NCBI GenBank assembly: GCA_040429635.1
Contig: CP158972.1
Coordinates: 940,001 to 1,004,000 of the forward strand
Source of the DNA: Tamlana crocina
GTDB lineage: Bacteria; Bacteroidota; Bacteroidia; Flavobacteriales; Flavobacteriaceae
Length of the DNA: 64,000 bases
Reading direction: 5' to 3'
Part shown: piece after piece, positions 1 to 8,560 of the stretch
Position numbering within the stretch: position 1 is the stretch's first letter
Layout: every line of letters begins with the position of its first letter
The notes under the pieces: generated by a model
The model's database searches: none
What the model saw: only the letters and a program-made list of their open reading frames with translations
What the model was told of the DNA's origin: nothing
Program-made: the position numbers and the translations under genes

Positions 1-2453
1 TTGGTTAAACTCGAAAAAAGCGTTAAGCTTACCTTATTTAAAAAATCGCAAAACTAATAGACCGTTATCTGTTTGTTTTCTTTGCCGAAGACAGGGGGTT
101 GCTGCCACCAAACAGTACCCAGCAAATTTTGGATAAGTGGAAAGCCGACCTCGATTTTGGCGACGACCGCCCATTGTACAACCTGTTTAAACAATATTTT
201 ACACATCTGGACCAAGGTCGCGCCGGAACAACCAACAGGGCCGAAATTTACGCCTACAACGGCGGCCTGTTTAAGGAAGACAAAACCTTAGACAACCTCG
301 ATATAGATAGCGATTTATTGTTTAAGCACACCAGCAAGTTAGCCGCTTACGATTTTGAAAGCCAGGTAGACGTTAACATTTTGGGACACATTTTCGAAAA
401 CTCGTTAAACGAGATAGAGAGCGTTAATGCCGAAATTGAAGGAGCCGATTTTGATAAACAAAAGAGCAAGCGTAAAAAGGACGGGGTATTTTACACGCCC
501 AAATACATTACCAAATACATTGTAGAAAATACCGTAGGTAAACTGTGCGAAGACAAGAAAACCCAATTGGGTTTTAAAGAAGAAGAGTATTATAAAGGGC
601 GCAAAAACCGACAAAAAGCAACCATCGAGAAACTGGTGGGCATTTTAGATACCTATCGCGATTGGCTGCTGCAACTTACCATTTGCGATCCGGCCTGTGG
701 CTCTGGTGCCTTTTTAAACCAAGCCCTAAACTTTTTAATAGCCGAGCACCAATACATAAACGAGCTAAAAACCAAAGTGTTGGGTGGCGGGTTTCAATTT
801 CCGGATATAGAGAACACCATTTTGGAAAACAATATTTACGGGGTAGATTTAAACGAAGAGTCGGTTGAAATTGCCAAACTATCCCTGTGGCTGCGCACCG
901 CACAACCCCGCCGAAAACTAAACGATCTAAGCAGCAACATAAAATGCGGCAACAGTTTAATTGATAGCAAAGCGGTGGCCGGCGACAAAGCCTTTAATTG
1001 GGAAGAACAATTTCCAAAAGTATTTGCAAAGGGTGGCTTTGATGTGGTTATTGGGAATCCGCCGTATGTTGATATTAAAGGTTTAGAACCTAACATTGTT
1101 AAGGTCTTATTTAAAAAATATGAGACAACAGAAAATAGAATTAACTTGTATTCTATTTTTATTGAAAAAGGGTTCCACTTATTAAAAGAAAGAGGTTTTT
1201 TGTCATTTATAAATCCTAATTCTATTCTCGTTAATTCATCTTACACAAAAATTAGGAAAATGCTGATTGACGATATGACAACTATAATTAAACTACCTGA
1301 TGGTACTTTTGAGGATGCAATAGTCGAAACAATAATCTTTGAATTTAGAAAAGGGTCAAAATCAAAAGATGTAGATGTGATTTTATATCCAAAATCAGAA
1401 AAAATCTCTTTCGTTGATTCAAGTAGAATTGAAAAAATTTCTAAATTAAATTGGGAAAACTCCTCTTCTTTTAATTACAATATTTATGTGAATCCTAAAC
1501 AATTGAAATTGCTAGAAAAAATTAGCAATGATTCAATTGAATTAGGAGAATTAGCTGATTTTACTTTGGGTATAACACCTTACGATAAATATAAAGGACA
1601 TTCTCAAGAGCTAATAAAAAGTAAACAGTTTCACTCATATTTTAAAGAGGATGAGACATACAAACCATTAATATCAGGCAGTAATATCACTCGATACTTT
1701 GTTTCAGATGGAGTCTCTGAATATTTAAAGTATGGTGAATGGCTTGGTGCGCAAAGAGAAGAAAGATTCTTTTATGAGCCTAGAATTATTATTAGACAAA
1801 TAGTTTCAGGTAGTCCGCCAAGAATTTATGCTGGATACACGGATAAACCTTTATATTTCACACAAATAGGTTTTGCAATAATTCCAAAATTAAAAAGCTT
1901 ACCTGTGTATTCTCTTTTATGCATTATTAATTCAAAATTGATTAATTTTTATCATAAGTATAGCTTTCTTGATTTAGAAAAAGAGCTTTTTCAGAAGATT
2001 TTAATTGCAAATTGTAAAAAATTACCAATTAAAAATGTCGATTCGGATATTCAAAATAAATTCGAATTATCTTCAAAAAAAGCTATATCATTAATTGGTG
2101 ATTACCATAATTTGTTGGAAAAATTCCAAAAATACCTTCAGCAAACATTCCAATTAGAAAAACTTCCCAAAAAACTACAAAACTGGCACGATCTGGAGTT
2201 TGGCGAGTTTATAAAAGAACTCAACAAAGCCATAAAGGCCAATAACAAACTACGTGTTAAAGAGGGTTTAGAAGAAGTGCCAACCCTCACCAAAAAAGAT
2301 GAGTTTGAGTGGCTCGACCTTTTTGAAGAGAACAAACAAAAAGCACAAACCCTGCAACACCAAATTAACCAAACCGATAAACAAATAGACCAAATGGTTT
2401 ACGAGCTTTACGGCCTTACCGAAGAAGAAATAAAAATAGTTGAGGCATCTTAA
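1..2453 (+). pseudogene. Type IIG restriction-modification enzyme (Eco57I-like), 5'-truncated by window and frameshifted
   Basis: The product would be a single-chain restriction endonuclease and adenine-N6 DNA methyltransferase. Reading from residue 1 at base 99, the SAM-binding motif I (CDPACGSGAFL, bases 687-719) and the catalytic NPPY motif (bases 1056-1067) are intact, followed by a TaqI/Eco57I-type specificity domain and a C-terminal helical tail. Upstream of base 99 the protein continues in the same frame back to about base 50 (LIDRYLFVFFAEDRG, a conserved block of this family). It then continues only in frame 1 (bases 1-51, ending LFKKSQ). One A is missing from the run at 50-53: with five As the two frames would join as SQKLID. 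The 5' end lies outside the window. The gene is therefore broken, phase-variable or affected by a sequencing error. Bases ~1075-2110 are clearly more AT-rich than both flanks, suggesting a replaced specificity region. The frameshift is seen directly; its cause is inferred. Confidence 0.85.
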
Positions 2454-2473
2454 AAAAGTAATGTGCCATAAAC

Positions 2474-2500
2474 AGATTGCTTCACTGCGCTCGCAATGAC
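2474..2500 (-). repeat. Dispersed hairpin element, ATTGC/GCAAT variant
   Basis: Read on the minus strand, this 27-base intergenic sequence starts GTC, has arms ATTGC and GCAAT around a GAGCGCAG core and ends CT. Related elements lie at 10771-10795, 46716-46742 and 48008-48034, with different but still complementary arms. It sits between the 3' end of the restriction-modification gene and the tRNA-Phe terminator. No coding function is visible. Confidence 0.6.
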
Positions 2501-2520
2501 ATTGCAAAAGGTATAAAAAC

Positions 2521-2555
2521 AAAAAATCCCAAAACAAATGTTTCGGGATTTTTTT
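2521..2555. terminator. Bidirectional intrinsic terminator between the RM gene and tRNA-Phe
   Basis: Twelve-base arms at 2525-2536 and 2539-2550 pair (with a G-T wobble) around a tiny loop. The arms are flanked by an A run on the left and a T run on the right, so the hairpin can end transcription of the RM gene (+) and of tRNA-Phe (-). Confidence 0.75.
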
Positions 2556-2556
2556 G

Positions 2557-2629
2557 TGGTACCTCCAGGAATCGAACCAGGGACACAAGGATTTTCAGTC
2601 CTTTGCTCTACCAACTGAGCTAAGGTACC
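2557..2629 (-). tRNA. tRNA-Phe (anticodon GAA)
   Basis: On the minus strand a 73-nt cloverleaf folds with acceptor stem GGTACCT/AGGTACC and discriminator A. The D-arm contains AGCTCAGTTGGTAGAGC, and the anticodon stem AGGAC/… encloses loop CTGAAAA giving anticodon GAA. The T-arm contains GGTTCGATTCC. The 3' CCA is not encoded. A hairpin terminator follows directly. Confidence 0.96.
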
Positions 2630-2814
2630 TCGCAAAGCGGTTGCAAATATAAAATCATTTTTACTTTTCCCCAAAATAAATCGGGAAAAAATATCTCAAA
2701 AAATCTATTTTTTTGAATAGGTTTCGGTAACCTATTCAAGTTTAGTGCAATAAAAATTGAATATACCTGAAAATTGTTCGTCGTTTTGTAAATTTAGCGA
2801 TTTTTAGAATTAAA

Positions 2815-3546
2815 ATGAACTTAATTATAGATGTAGGGAATTCGTTTGTAAAGTTAGCCGTTTTTAAAGGCGAGGCCTTAAAGCACAAAACAGTGGTTAA
2901 ATTAGAGGCTGTTTTGGAAGAAATAAAAGCATTGAAGCAAAATTTTCCGGCTATTAAACGCGCCATTGTGTCTTCGGTTGGTAAACTCAATTCCCATACT
3001 GCCGAGCAAATAGCCAAGCATTTCAATGTACTTGTTTTAAATTCAGAAACCAATTTGCCATTCACTAATCTGTATCAAACCCCAAAAACGTTGGGAGTAG
3101 ACAGAATCGCTTTGGTGAGCGGGGCTGCAGGGCAATTTCCAAATGAAGATGTACTGATTATCGATGCAGGAACTTGCATTACCTACGATTTTATAAACTC
3201 AGAAAATGAATATTTGGGTGGCGCCATTTCACCCGGTGTACGTATGCGCTACGAAGCTTTGAATAATTTAACGGCCAATTTACCGTTATTGGATACAGAG
3301 CAGCCAAAGCACATCATTGGCGGTTCTACACAGCAATCCATCCACTCTGGTGTGGTGCACGGTATTTTAAATGAAATAGATGGAGCGGTACAAGCATATC
3401 GCCTTAAATATCCAGATTTAACAGTTATTTTAACAGGAGGCGACACTAATTTTTTGTCTAAGCAATTAAAAAGTAGCATATTTGCCAATCCTAATTTTCT
3501 TTTAGAGGGATTAAACTATATTTTACAATTTAACTCGAACGAATGA
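2815..3546 (+). CDS. coaX: Type III pantothenate kinase
   Basis: Catalyses ATP-dependent phosphorylation of pantothenate, the first step of coenzyme A synthesis, in the cytoplasm. The 243-residue protein has the ASKHA-fold signatures of the CoaX family: an N-terminal phosphate loop IIDVGNSFVKLAVF at residues 4-17, the DRIALVSGA block near residue 100, IIDAGTCITYDF near residue 118 and GGAISPGVRMR near 140. The length is normal for CoaX. Its stop codon overlaps the next start (ATGA), so it is probably translationally coupled to the downstream outer-membrane protein gene. The coaX-OMP-TPR-lptC order reads as one transcription unit. Confidence 0.95.
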   Translation: MNLIIDVGNSFVKLAVFKGEALKHKTVVKLEAVLEEIKALKQNFPAIKRAIVSSVGKLNSHTAEQIAKHFNVLVLNSETNLPFTNLYQTPKTLGVDRIALVSGAAGQFPNEDVLIIDAGTCITYDFINSENEYLGGAISPGVRMRYEALNNLTANLPLLDTEQPKHIIGGSTQQSIHSGVVHGILNEIDGAVQAYRLKYPDLTVILTGGDTNFLSKQLKSSIFANPNFLLEGLNYILQFNSNE

Positions 3547-4856
3547 TTAAAAAACTTGTATTAGTTTTTGTTTTAGTATTTTCAATTTACAGTTACGGGC
3601 AAGAAGGTACGGCTTCACCTTATTCTTTTTATGGTATTGGTAACCTTAAATTTAAGGGAACTGTTGAAAACCGCAGTATGGGTGGATTGAGCATCTATAC
3701 CGATAGTATTCACGTTAATTTACGAAATCCATCGTCTTACGCAGGCGATAATGTGGGCATCTATCCTTTTGGAGGGGAAACCCGCCCGGTTAAGTTTACC
3801 GTTGGAGGGTCTTATTCTAGACGCGATCTGAAAAGCGATTCGGGTACTGCCGAAGCGTCTTCTGCAACCTTCGATTATTTAGCTATGTCGGTGCCTTTGG
3901 GGAAATTCGGGTTCGGTTTTGGCTTGTTGCCCTACACTTCCGTAGGCTATAAACTGGAATCGTTGAATGATAATGAAGATATTCAAAATAGATTTCAGGG
4001 CGAGGGTGGTGTCAATAAAGTATTTTTAGGTTTAGGTTACCAGATTGCCAAAGGCGTAACGGCAGGTATCGACGTGCATTATAACTTCGGAAACATACAA
4101 AACAGTGTTTTAAGCTATCAGTACGATAACGGTATGCCCGTGCAATACCAATCCAGTGAGCGCAACCGTTCGGATTTAAGCGGATTGAATATCAATTTGG
4201 GCGTATCGTACAAAACCATGCTTAAAAACGATTTGGAATTGGTTACTAGTGCAACATTTACCCCAGAGAGCAATTTGACTTCAAAAAATGAGAGATCCAT
4301 TTCAACAGTAAGTGTGTCATCTACCGGTCAGGAGTTTGTTGTCAATACCGTCGAGACCGATTTGGAAGCCATGGGATTAAAAGAAACCGATTTGGTAATG
4401 CCATCTAAGTTGGCCTTTGGGGCCGGTATCGGAAAACCCAGAAAATGGTTTGTGGGAGCCGAAACGACATTCCAAAAAACAAGCCGTTTTTCAAATGAAT
4501 TATATTCAACCAGTTCAACAACATATGAGGATGCTTATTCGTTCTCTTTAGGAGGGTTTTATATTCCCGATTACGGATCGTTCGATAGCTATTGGAAACG
4601 CATCGTTTACCGAGCCGGTTTAAGAAACGAGGAAACCGGATTGAACATCAATAATGAATCAATAAAGGAGTTTGGCATATCTTTTGGTATAGGATTACCA
4701 GTGGGAGACGCCAGATTACTGTCTAACGCCAATTTAGGGGTCGAATTCGGGAAAAGAGGAACAACAAATGGCAATTTAATACAAGAGAATTTTATTAATT
4801 TCCAATTAAGTTTATCTTTGAACGATCGATGGTTCCAAAAAAGAAAATATGATTAA
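3543..4856 (+). CDS. Putative outer-membrane beta-barrel protein
   Basis: A 437-residue protein with a clear signal peptide (MIKKLVLVFVLVFSIYSYGQ, cleavage expected after the Gly or Gln near residue 20). The mature part is rich in alternating beta-type segments with Gly and aromatic residues. Its beginning (ASPYSFYGIGNLKFKGTVENRSMGGL) resembles FadL/OmpP1-like Bacteroidota porin-type proteins that start near a PYS-GIG motif. There is no catalytic motif. It overlaps coaX by 4 bases and lies just upstream of a TPR protein and lptC, so a role at the outer membrane is likely. The substrate or partner is unknown. The family call rests on composition and N-terminal pattern only. Confidence 0.75.
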   Translation: MIKKLVLVFVLVFSIYSYGQEGTASPYSFYGIGNLKFKGTVENRSMGGLSIYTDSIHVNLRNPSSYAGDNVGIYPFGGETRPVKFTVGGSYSRRDLKSDSGTAEASSATFDYLAMSVPLGKFGFGFGLLPYTSVGYKLESLNDNEDIQNRFQGEGGVNKVFLGLGYQIAKGVTAGIDVHYNFGNIQNSVLSYQYDNGMPVQYQSSERNRSDLSGLNINLGVSYKTMLKNDLELVTSATFTPESNLTSKNERSISTVSVSSTGQEFVVNTVETDLEAMGLKETDLVMPSKLAFGAGIGKPRKWFVGAETTFQKTSRFSNELYSTSSTTYEDAYSFSLGGFYIPDYGSFDSYWKRIVYRAGLRNEETGLNINNESIKEFGISFGIGLPVGDARLLSNANLGVEFGKRGTTNGNLIQENFINFQLSLSLNDRWFQKRKYD

Positions 4857-4874
4857 AAGAACAAAATTATTACC

Positions 4875-6260
4875 ATGAAAACTAAAATTACATTATTAGC
4901 ACTTTTGTTTATTGGATTGAACTTGGGTTTTGCGCAGCAAGATGAAGAATGCATGACCAAGCTTTCCATTTTCCACGAATATACCAAAGCAAAAAATTAT
5001 GATGCCGCTTACGAACCATGGATGGCCGTAAGAAACAAATGCCCTAAATTCAACAACGCCATTTATGTAGATGGCGAGAAAATATTGGAGCATAAAATTG
5101 ATAATTCTACTGGAGCCGAAAAGGTAGCTTTTGTAAATGACCTAGTAAAAATGTGGGAGCAAAGAGCCGAGCATTTTGCCAGTAAAACCCCAAAGGGTGA
5201 ATATGCTGCAAAAGCTTGCCAATTAATGTACGATAACCAAAAAGAATTAGGTAAAACCAAAGAGGAACTTTATGAGTGTTTCGATAATGCCTATAAATTA
5301 GATAAAGAAACATTTACAAACCCGAAAAGTATCTACACTTACTTTTCTTTGATGGTTGATTTGTTTGATGAAGGCAAAAAGCCAGCGGCTGAACTGTTCA
5401 GCAAATACGATGATGTAGTTGATAAAATTGAAGAAGAAGTAAAGAAAGATTCTGAGAAATTAAATAAACTAATTGAGAAGGAAGAAGCGGGTACGGCATT
5501 AACAAAAAAGGAAGAGAGCTACAAAAGATATTACGAAAGCTATTTAAAAGCCTACGATCAAGTATCTAGTAGTGTCGATGGTAAGTTAGGGCCAAGAGCA
5601 AACTGCGAAAACTTAATCCCTATTTTTACCAGAGATTTTGAAGCAAACAAAGACAATGCCGTTTGGTTACAAAGAGCTGCAGGGCAAATGTCGCAAAAAG
5701 AATGTACTGATGATCCGTTGTTCTTCAAGTTGGTAAATGCTTACCACGATTTAAGTCCATCAGCAAACTCAGCATATTACTTAGGTTTGTTGAAGGATAA
5801 AGAAGGAAAAACCAATGAAGCTATTGATTTCTTCGAGCAGGCTATTAGCTTAGAAACCGATAGTTTCAAAAAATCTAAATTGAATTATAGAATCGCTACC
5901 AAACTAAAGGCTAGAGGTAGCTATGGTAAAGCGAGAAATTACTATCGCCAAGCCTTAAAACTTAACCCGTCAAACGGTCGTCCTTATTTAGCTATTGCCG
6001 CGATGTACGCAGCTAGTGCCAACAACTGTGGTGAAACAACATTCGATAAAAGAGCCGTATATTGGTTAGCAGCCGATGAAGCCAAAAAAGCATCTCGAGT
6101 TGATCCAACCTTATCAAAAGCAGCAGCACAATCTGCGGCGAACTACGAGGCAAAAGCGCCTTCTAAATCAGATGTGTTTAGTTCCGGCAGATCAGGAGAA
6201 ACCATCAACATAGGCTGTTGGATTGGAGCATCTGTTAAGGTGCCAAGTGTTGGAAAATAA
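4875..6260 (+). CDS. Exported tetratricopeptide-repeat protein
   Basis: A 461-residue protein with a signal peptide (MKTKITLLALLFIGLNLGFA|QQ). It begins with ECMTKLSIFHEYTKAKNYDAAYEPW, a Bacteroidota-type TPR start. Clear TPR helices appear near residues 300-370 (SAYYLGLLKDKEGKTNEAIDFFEQAI and YRIATKLKARGSYGKARNYYRQALKLNP). The middle (residues ~170-230) is charged and helical. It probably acts as a periplasmic scaffold. Its stop codon overlaps the lptC start by one base (TAATG), indicating coupling. It could take part in outer-membrane assembly with its neighbours, but the sequence gives no specific function. Confidence 0.8.
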   Translation: MKTKITLLALLFIGLNLGFAQQDEECMTKLSIFHEYTKAKNYDAAYEPWMAVRNKCPKFNNAIYVDGEKILEHKIDNSTGAEKVAFVNDLVKMWEQRAEHFASKTPKGEYAAKACQLMYDNQKELGKTKEELYECFDNAYKLDKETFTNPKSIYTYFSLMVDLFDEGKKPAAELFSKYDDVVDKIEEEVKKDSEKLNKLIEKEEAGTALTKKEESYKRYYESYLKAYDQVSSSVDGKLGPRANCENLIPIFTRDFEANKDNAVWLQRAAGQMSQKECTDDPLFFKLVNAYHDLSPSANSAYYLGLLKDKEGKTNEAIDFFEQAISLETDSFKKSKLNYRIATKLKARGSYGKARNYYRQALKLNPSNGRPYLAIAAMYAASANNCGETTFDKRAVYWLAADEAKKASRVDPTLSKAAAQSAANYEAKAPSKSDVFSSGRSGETINIGCWIGASVKVPSVGK

Positions 6261-6814
6261 TGATTAAAAAGGTTACATACTTTATATTAAACATAGTCAC
6301 AATATTTATTGTGGCTATGTTTTTTTCATGTAATAACAACTTAGATAAAGTACAGAAATTAGGCATTTCAGAAAACGAACCCATTGGTGTAGATTACAAC
6401 ATGAATGTAAAATATACCGATTCGGGAAGAGTTACGGCCAACTTGATCAGCACCAAAATGTTGGATTATACCAACCGCGATTTCCCTTTTAGGGAATTTG
6501 TTGACGGTGCTACACTTTACGTTTACGACAAAGACAATAAAAAGAGCACCGTTGTAGCCGATCGAGCCGTTGTTTATGAAAAAACCGGCATAATTGATAT
6601 GCGAAGCAACGTGGTGATCACCACACACGACAACAGTGTGTTAAAAACCGATCAGCTTTACTACGACCAAAAAAAAGAATGGCTGTTTACCAACTTTCCG
6701 GTAGAGTTTCAAACAGAACAAGACCTTATTAAAGGTAACGGCTTCGATTCCAATTCAAAATTCACAAACGCCGAAGTGCTTGAGGTAACGGGCATCATCA
6801 CATTGGAAGAATAA
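6260..6814 (+). CDS. lptC: LptC-like LPS export lipoprotein
   Basis: A 184-residue protein with an N-terminal hydrophobic segment ending in a lipobox-like FFSCNN, so probably a lipoprotein rather than the bitopic form found in Proteobacteria. The body shows the LptC/OstA-fold pattern of short beta strands: VTANLISTKMLDY, FVDGATLYVYD, VVADRAVVYEKTGIIDMRSNVVITT, LKTDQLYYDQKKEWLFTNFPVEF, NGFDSNSKFTNAEVLEVTG. LptC links the LptBFG ABC transporter to the periplasmic LPS bridge. No other lpt gene is in this window. The family is called from strand pattern and wording of the conserved segments. Confidence 0.85.
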   Translation: MIKKVTYFILNIVTIFIVAMFFSCNNNLDKVQKLGISENEPIGVDYNMNVKYTDSGRVTANLISTKMLDYTNRDFPFREFVDGATLYVYDKDNKKSTVVADRAVVYEKTGIIDMRSNVVITTHDNSVLKTDQLYYDQKKEWLFTNFPVEFQTEQDLIKGNGFDSNSKFTNAEVLEVTGIITLEE

Positions 6815-6900
6815 ACCTGTAATCTCCAATTTTTTGAAAATTGAGTTCCAAAAGGTATTTGGTTTCAATTTTATTTATCTTTATACCAAATTATTCATCT

Positions 6901-7095
6901 ATGAAATTTGCTAGAATTTTTCAATATGCCTATCTGGTTTTTGCCGTACTGTTCCTTTACGATGGCATTTCAAAATGGAACGATGGCACAAACGGTGCTT
7001 ATGTGTCGTTAGCTTTAGCAGGATTGGCAGTGTTCATATTCTTCTTTAGAAGACGCTTTAGGCAAAAATATGAGAATAAAGACGGTTCAAAATAA
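6901..7095 (+). CDS. Small two-TM membrane protein of unknown function
   Basis: From the ATG at 6901 it encodes 64 residues with two hydrophobic stretches (FQYAYLVFAVLFLYDGI and AYVSLALAGLAVFIFFF), followed by a basic tail RRRFRQKYENKDGSK that should lie in the cytoplasm. The reading frame stays open upstream to a TTG at 6841, but that start adds an unlikely leader, so the ATG is preferred. The stop codon directly abuts the ATG of the CorC/CNNM gene, so the two are probably cotranscribed. I do not recognise the family beyond a conserved small Flavobacteriaceae membrane protein. Confidence 0.7.
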   Translation: MKFARIFQYAYLVFAVLFLYDGISKWNDGTNGAYVSLALAGLAVFIFFFRRRFRQKYENKDGSK

Positions 7096-8385
7096 ATGAG
7101 CATTTATGTCATCATAATTATAGTGTCGCTTATCCTGTCGGCCTTTTTTTCGGGGATGGAAATCGCTTATGTGTCTTCCAATAAGATCCACATCGAAATT
7201 GAAAAAAAGCAGGATGGCTTGTTGGCCAAAGCATTGAGGAAACTTACCGCACGTCCGTCAAAATTCATAACAACCATGCTTATTGGAAACAACATAGCAT
7301 TGGTGGTTTACGGGTTTTTTATGGGCGATGTTTTGGTGAATTGGTTTCAGTCGATTTTGCCAACTAATAGTGGCTTTTTAAATTATTTGCTAACCGATTT
7401 AAGTCTGTTTTCGCAAACCGTGCTCTCCACGTTGGTGATTTTGATTACTGCAGAATTCCTGCCCAAAGTATTCTTTCAAATTTATGCCAATACACTAATT
7501 AAAGCGCTGGCGATTCCGGCATACTTTTTTTATGTGATATTTACGCTGATTTCTGAATTTATCATTTGGATTTCAGACATCATTCTAAAAACCTTTTTCA
7601 AAACCGAAGGCGATCAAATTCAATTGGCATTTACAAAAGTGGAGTTGGGCAACTATATCAGCGAGCAAATGGAATCGGTGGAGGCACACGACGATGTAGA
7701 TAGCGAAATCCAGATTTTTCAAAATGCTTTAGAATTTTCAGAAGTAAAAGCCCGCGAGGTGATGATTCCCCGTACCGAAATTATTGCAGTTGAAATCAAC
7801 GATTCTGTGCAAAACCTGAACACACTATTTACTGAAACGGGCCGCACCAAAATACTGGTTTACAAAGATACGATTGACGATATTTTGGGCTATGTACATT
7901 CGTTCGAACTCTTTAAAAAAGCCCAAACCATAAAGGAAATACTTACCCCGGTGGAGTTTGTTCCCGAAACGGTGCTCATTAAAGATGTGCTGAGCGTGCT
8001 CACCAAAAAGCGGCGCAGTATTGCTGTGGTTTTAGATGAATACGGTGGTACTTCGGGTATTATGACGGTCGAGGATATTATTGAAGAATTGTTCGGCGAA
8101 ATTGAAGACGAGCACGATTCCGATGATTCCATTGAAGAAAAATTGGATGACGATACCTATAATTTTTCCGCCAGATTGGAGGTCGATTACATCAACGAAG
8201 CTTACAAAGTGAACCTTCCAGAAAGTGAAAATTACGAAACACTTGGCGGGTTGATTGTAAACCATACCGAAGAAATTCCCGCACAAAACGAGGTGGTTAA
8301 AATCGATAAGTTTCAGTTTACTATTTTGGCTGTTTCCAACACTAAAATAGATTTGGTAGAACTGAAAGTGCAGGACGACGATTAA
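7096..8385 (+). CDS. CNNM/CorC (hemolysin C) family membrane protein
   Basis: A 429-residue protein with the usual order for this family: an N-terminal DUF21/CNNM membrane domain (residues ~1-180, opening LSAFFSGMEIAYVSSNKIHIE), two CBS domains (~205-330, with VMIPRTEI and IAVVLDEYGGTSGIMTVEDIIEELFGEIEDEHD), and a C-terminal CorC/HlyC domain (~345-425, ETLGGLIVNHTEEIP). Members are linked to Mg2+/Co2+ efflux or homeostasis. The gliding protein GldE belongs to the same family, but nothing here identifies GldE specifically. It starts immediately after the stop of the preceding small membrane protein. Confidence 0.9.
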   Translation: MSIYVIIIIVSLILSAFFSGMEIAYVSSNKIHIEIEKKQDGLLAKALRKLTARPSKFITTMLIGNNIALVVYGFFMGDVLVNWFQSILPTNSGFLNYLLTDLSLFSQTVLSTLVILITAEFLPKVFFQIYANTLIKALAIPAYFFYVIFTLISEFIIWISDIILKTFFKTEGDQIQLAFTKVELGNYISEQMESVEAHDDVDSEIQIFQNALEFSEVKAREVMIPRTEIIAVEINDSVQNLNTLFTETGRTKILVYKDTIDDILGYVHSFELFKKAQTIKEILTPVEFVPETVLIKDVLSVLTKKRRSIAVVLDEYGGTSGIMTVEDIIEELFGEIEDEHDSDDSIEEKLDDDTYNFSARLEVDYINEAYKVNLPESENYETLGGLIVNHTEEIPAQNEVVKIDKFQFTILAVSNTKIDLVELKVQDDD

Positions 8386-8560
8386 AAAAGTGTCCCTGTT
8401 CCGTCTATCACTTCTTTGTAAACTTCACAATAAATAAATATCCCTTTTATTATTAAATAGAAAATGGTATTTTCGCGCACGATATTTTTGTCGGTTATTG
8501 CATAATTGACACCAACTTAACAACAAATCCCAGCTTTGGGTAATTAAATTTAATTTACAA

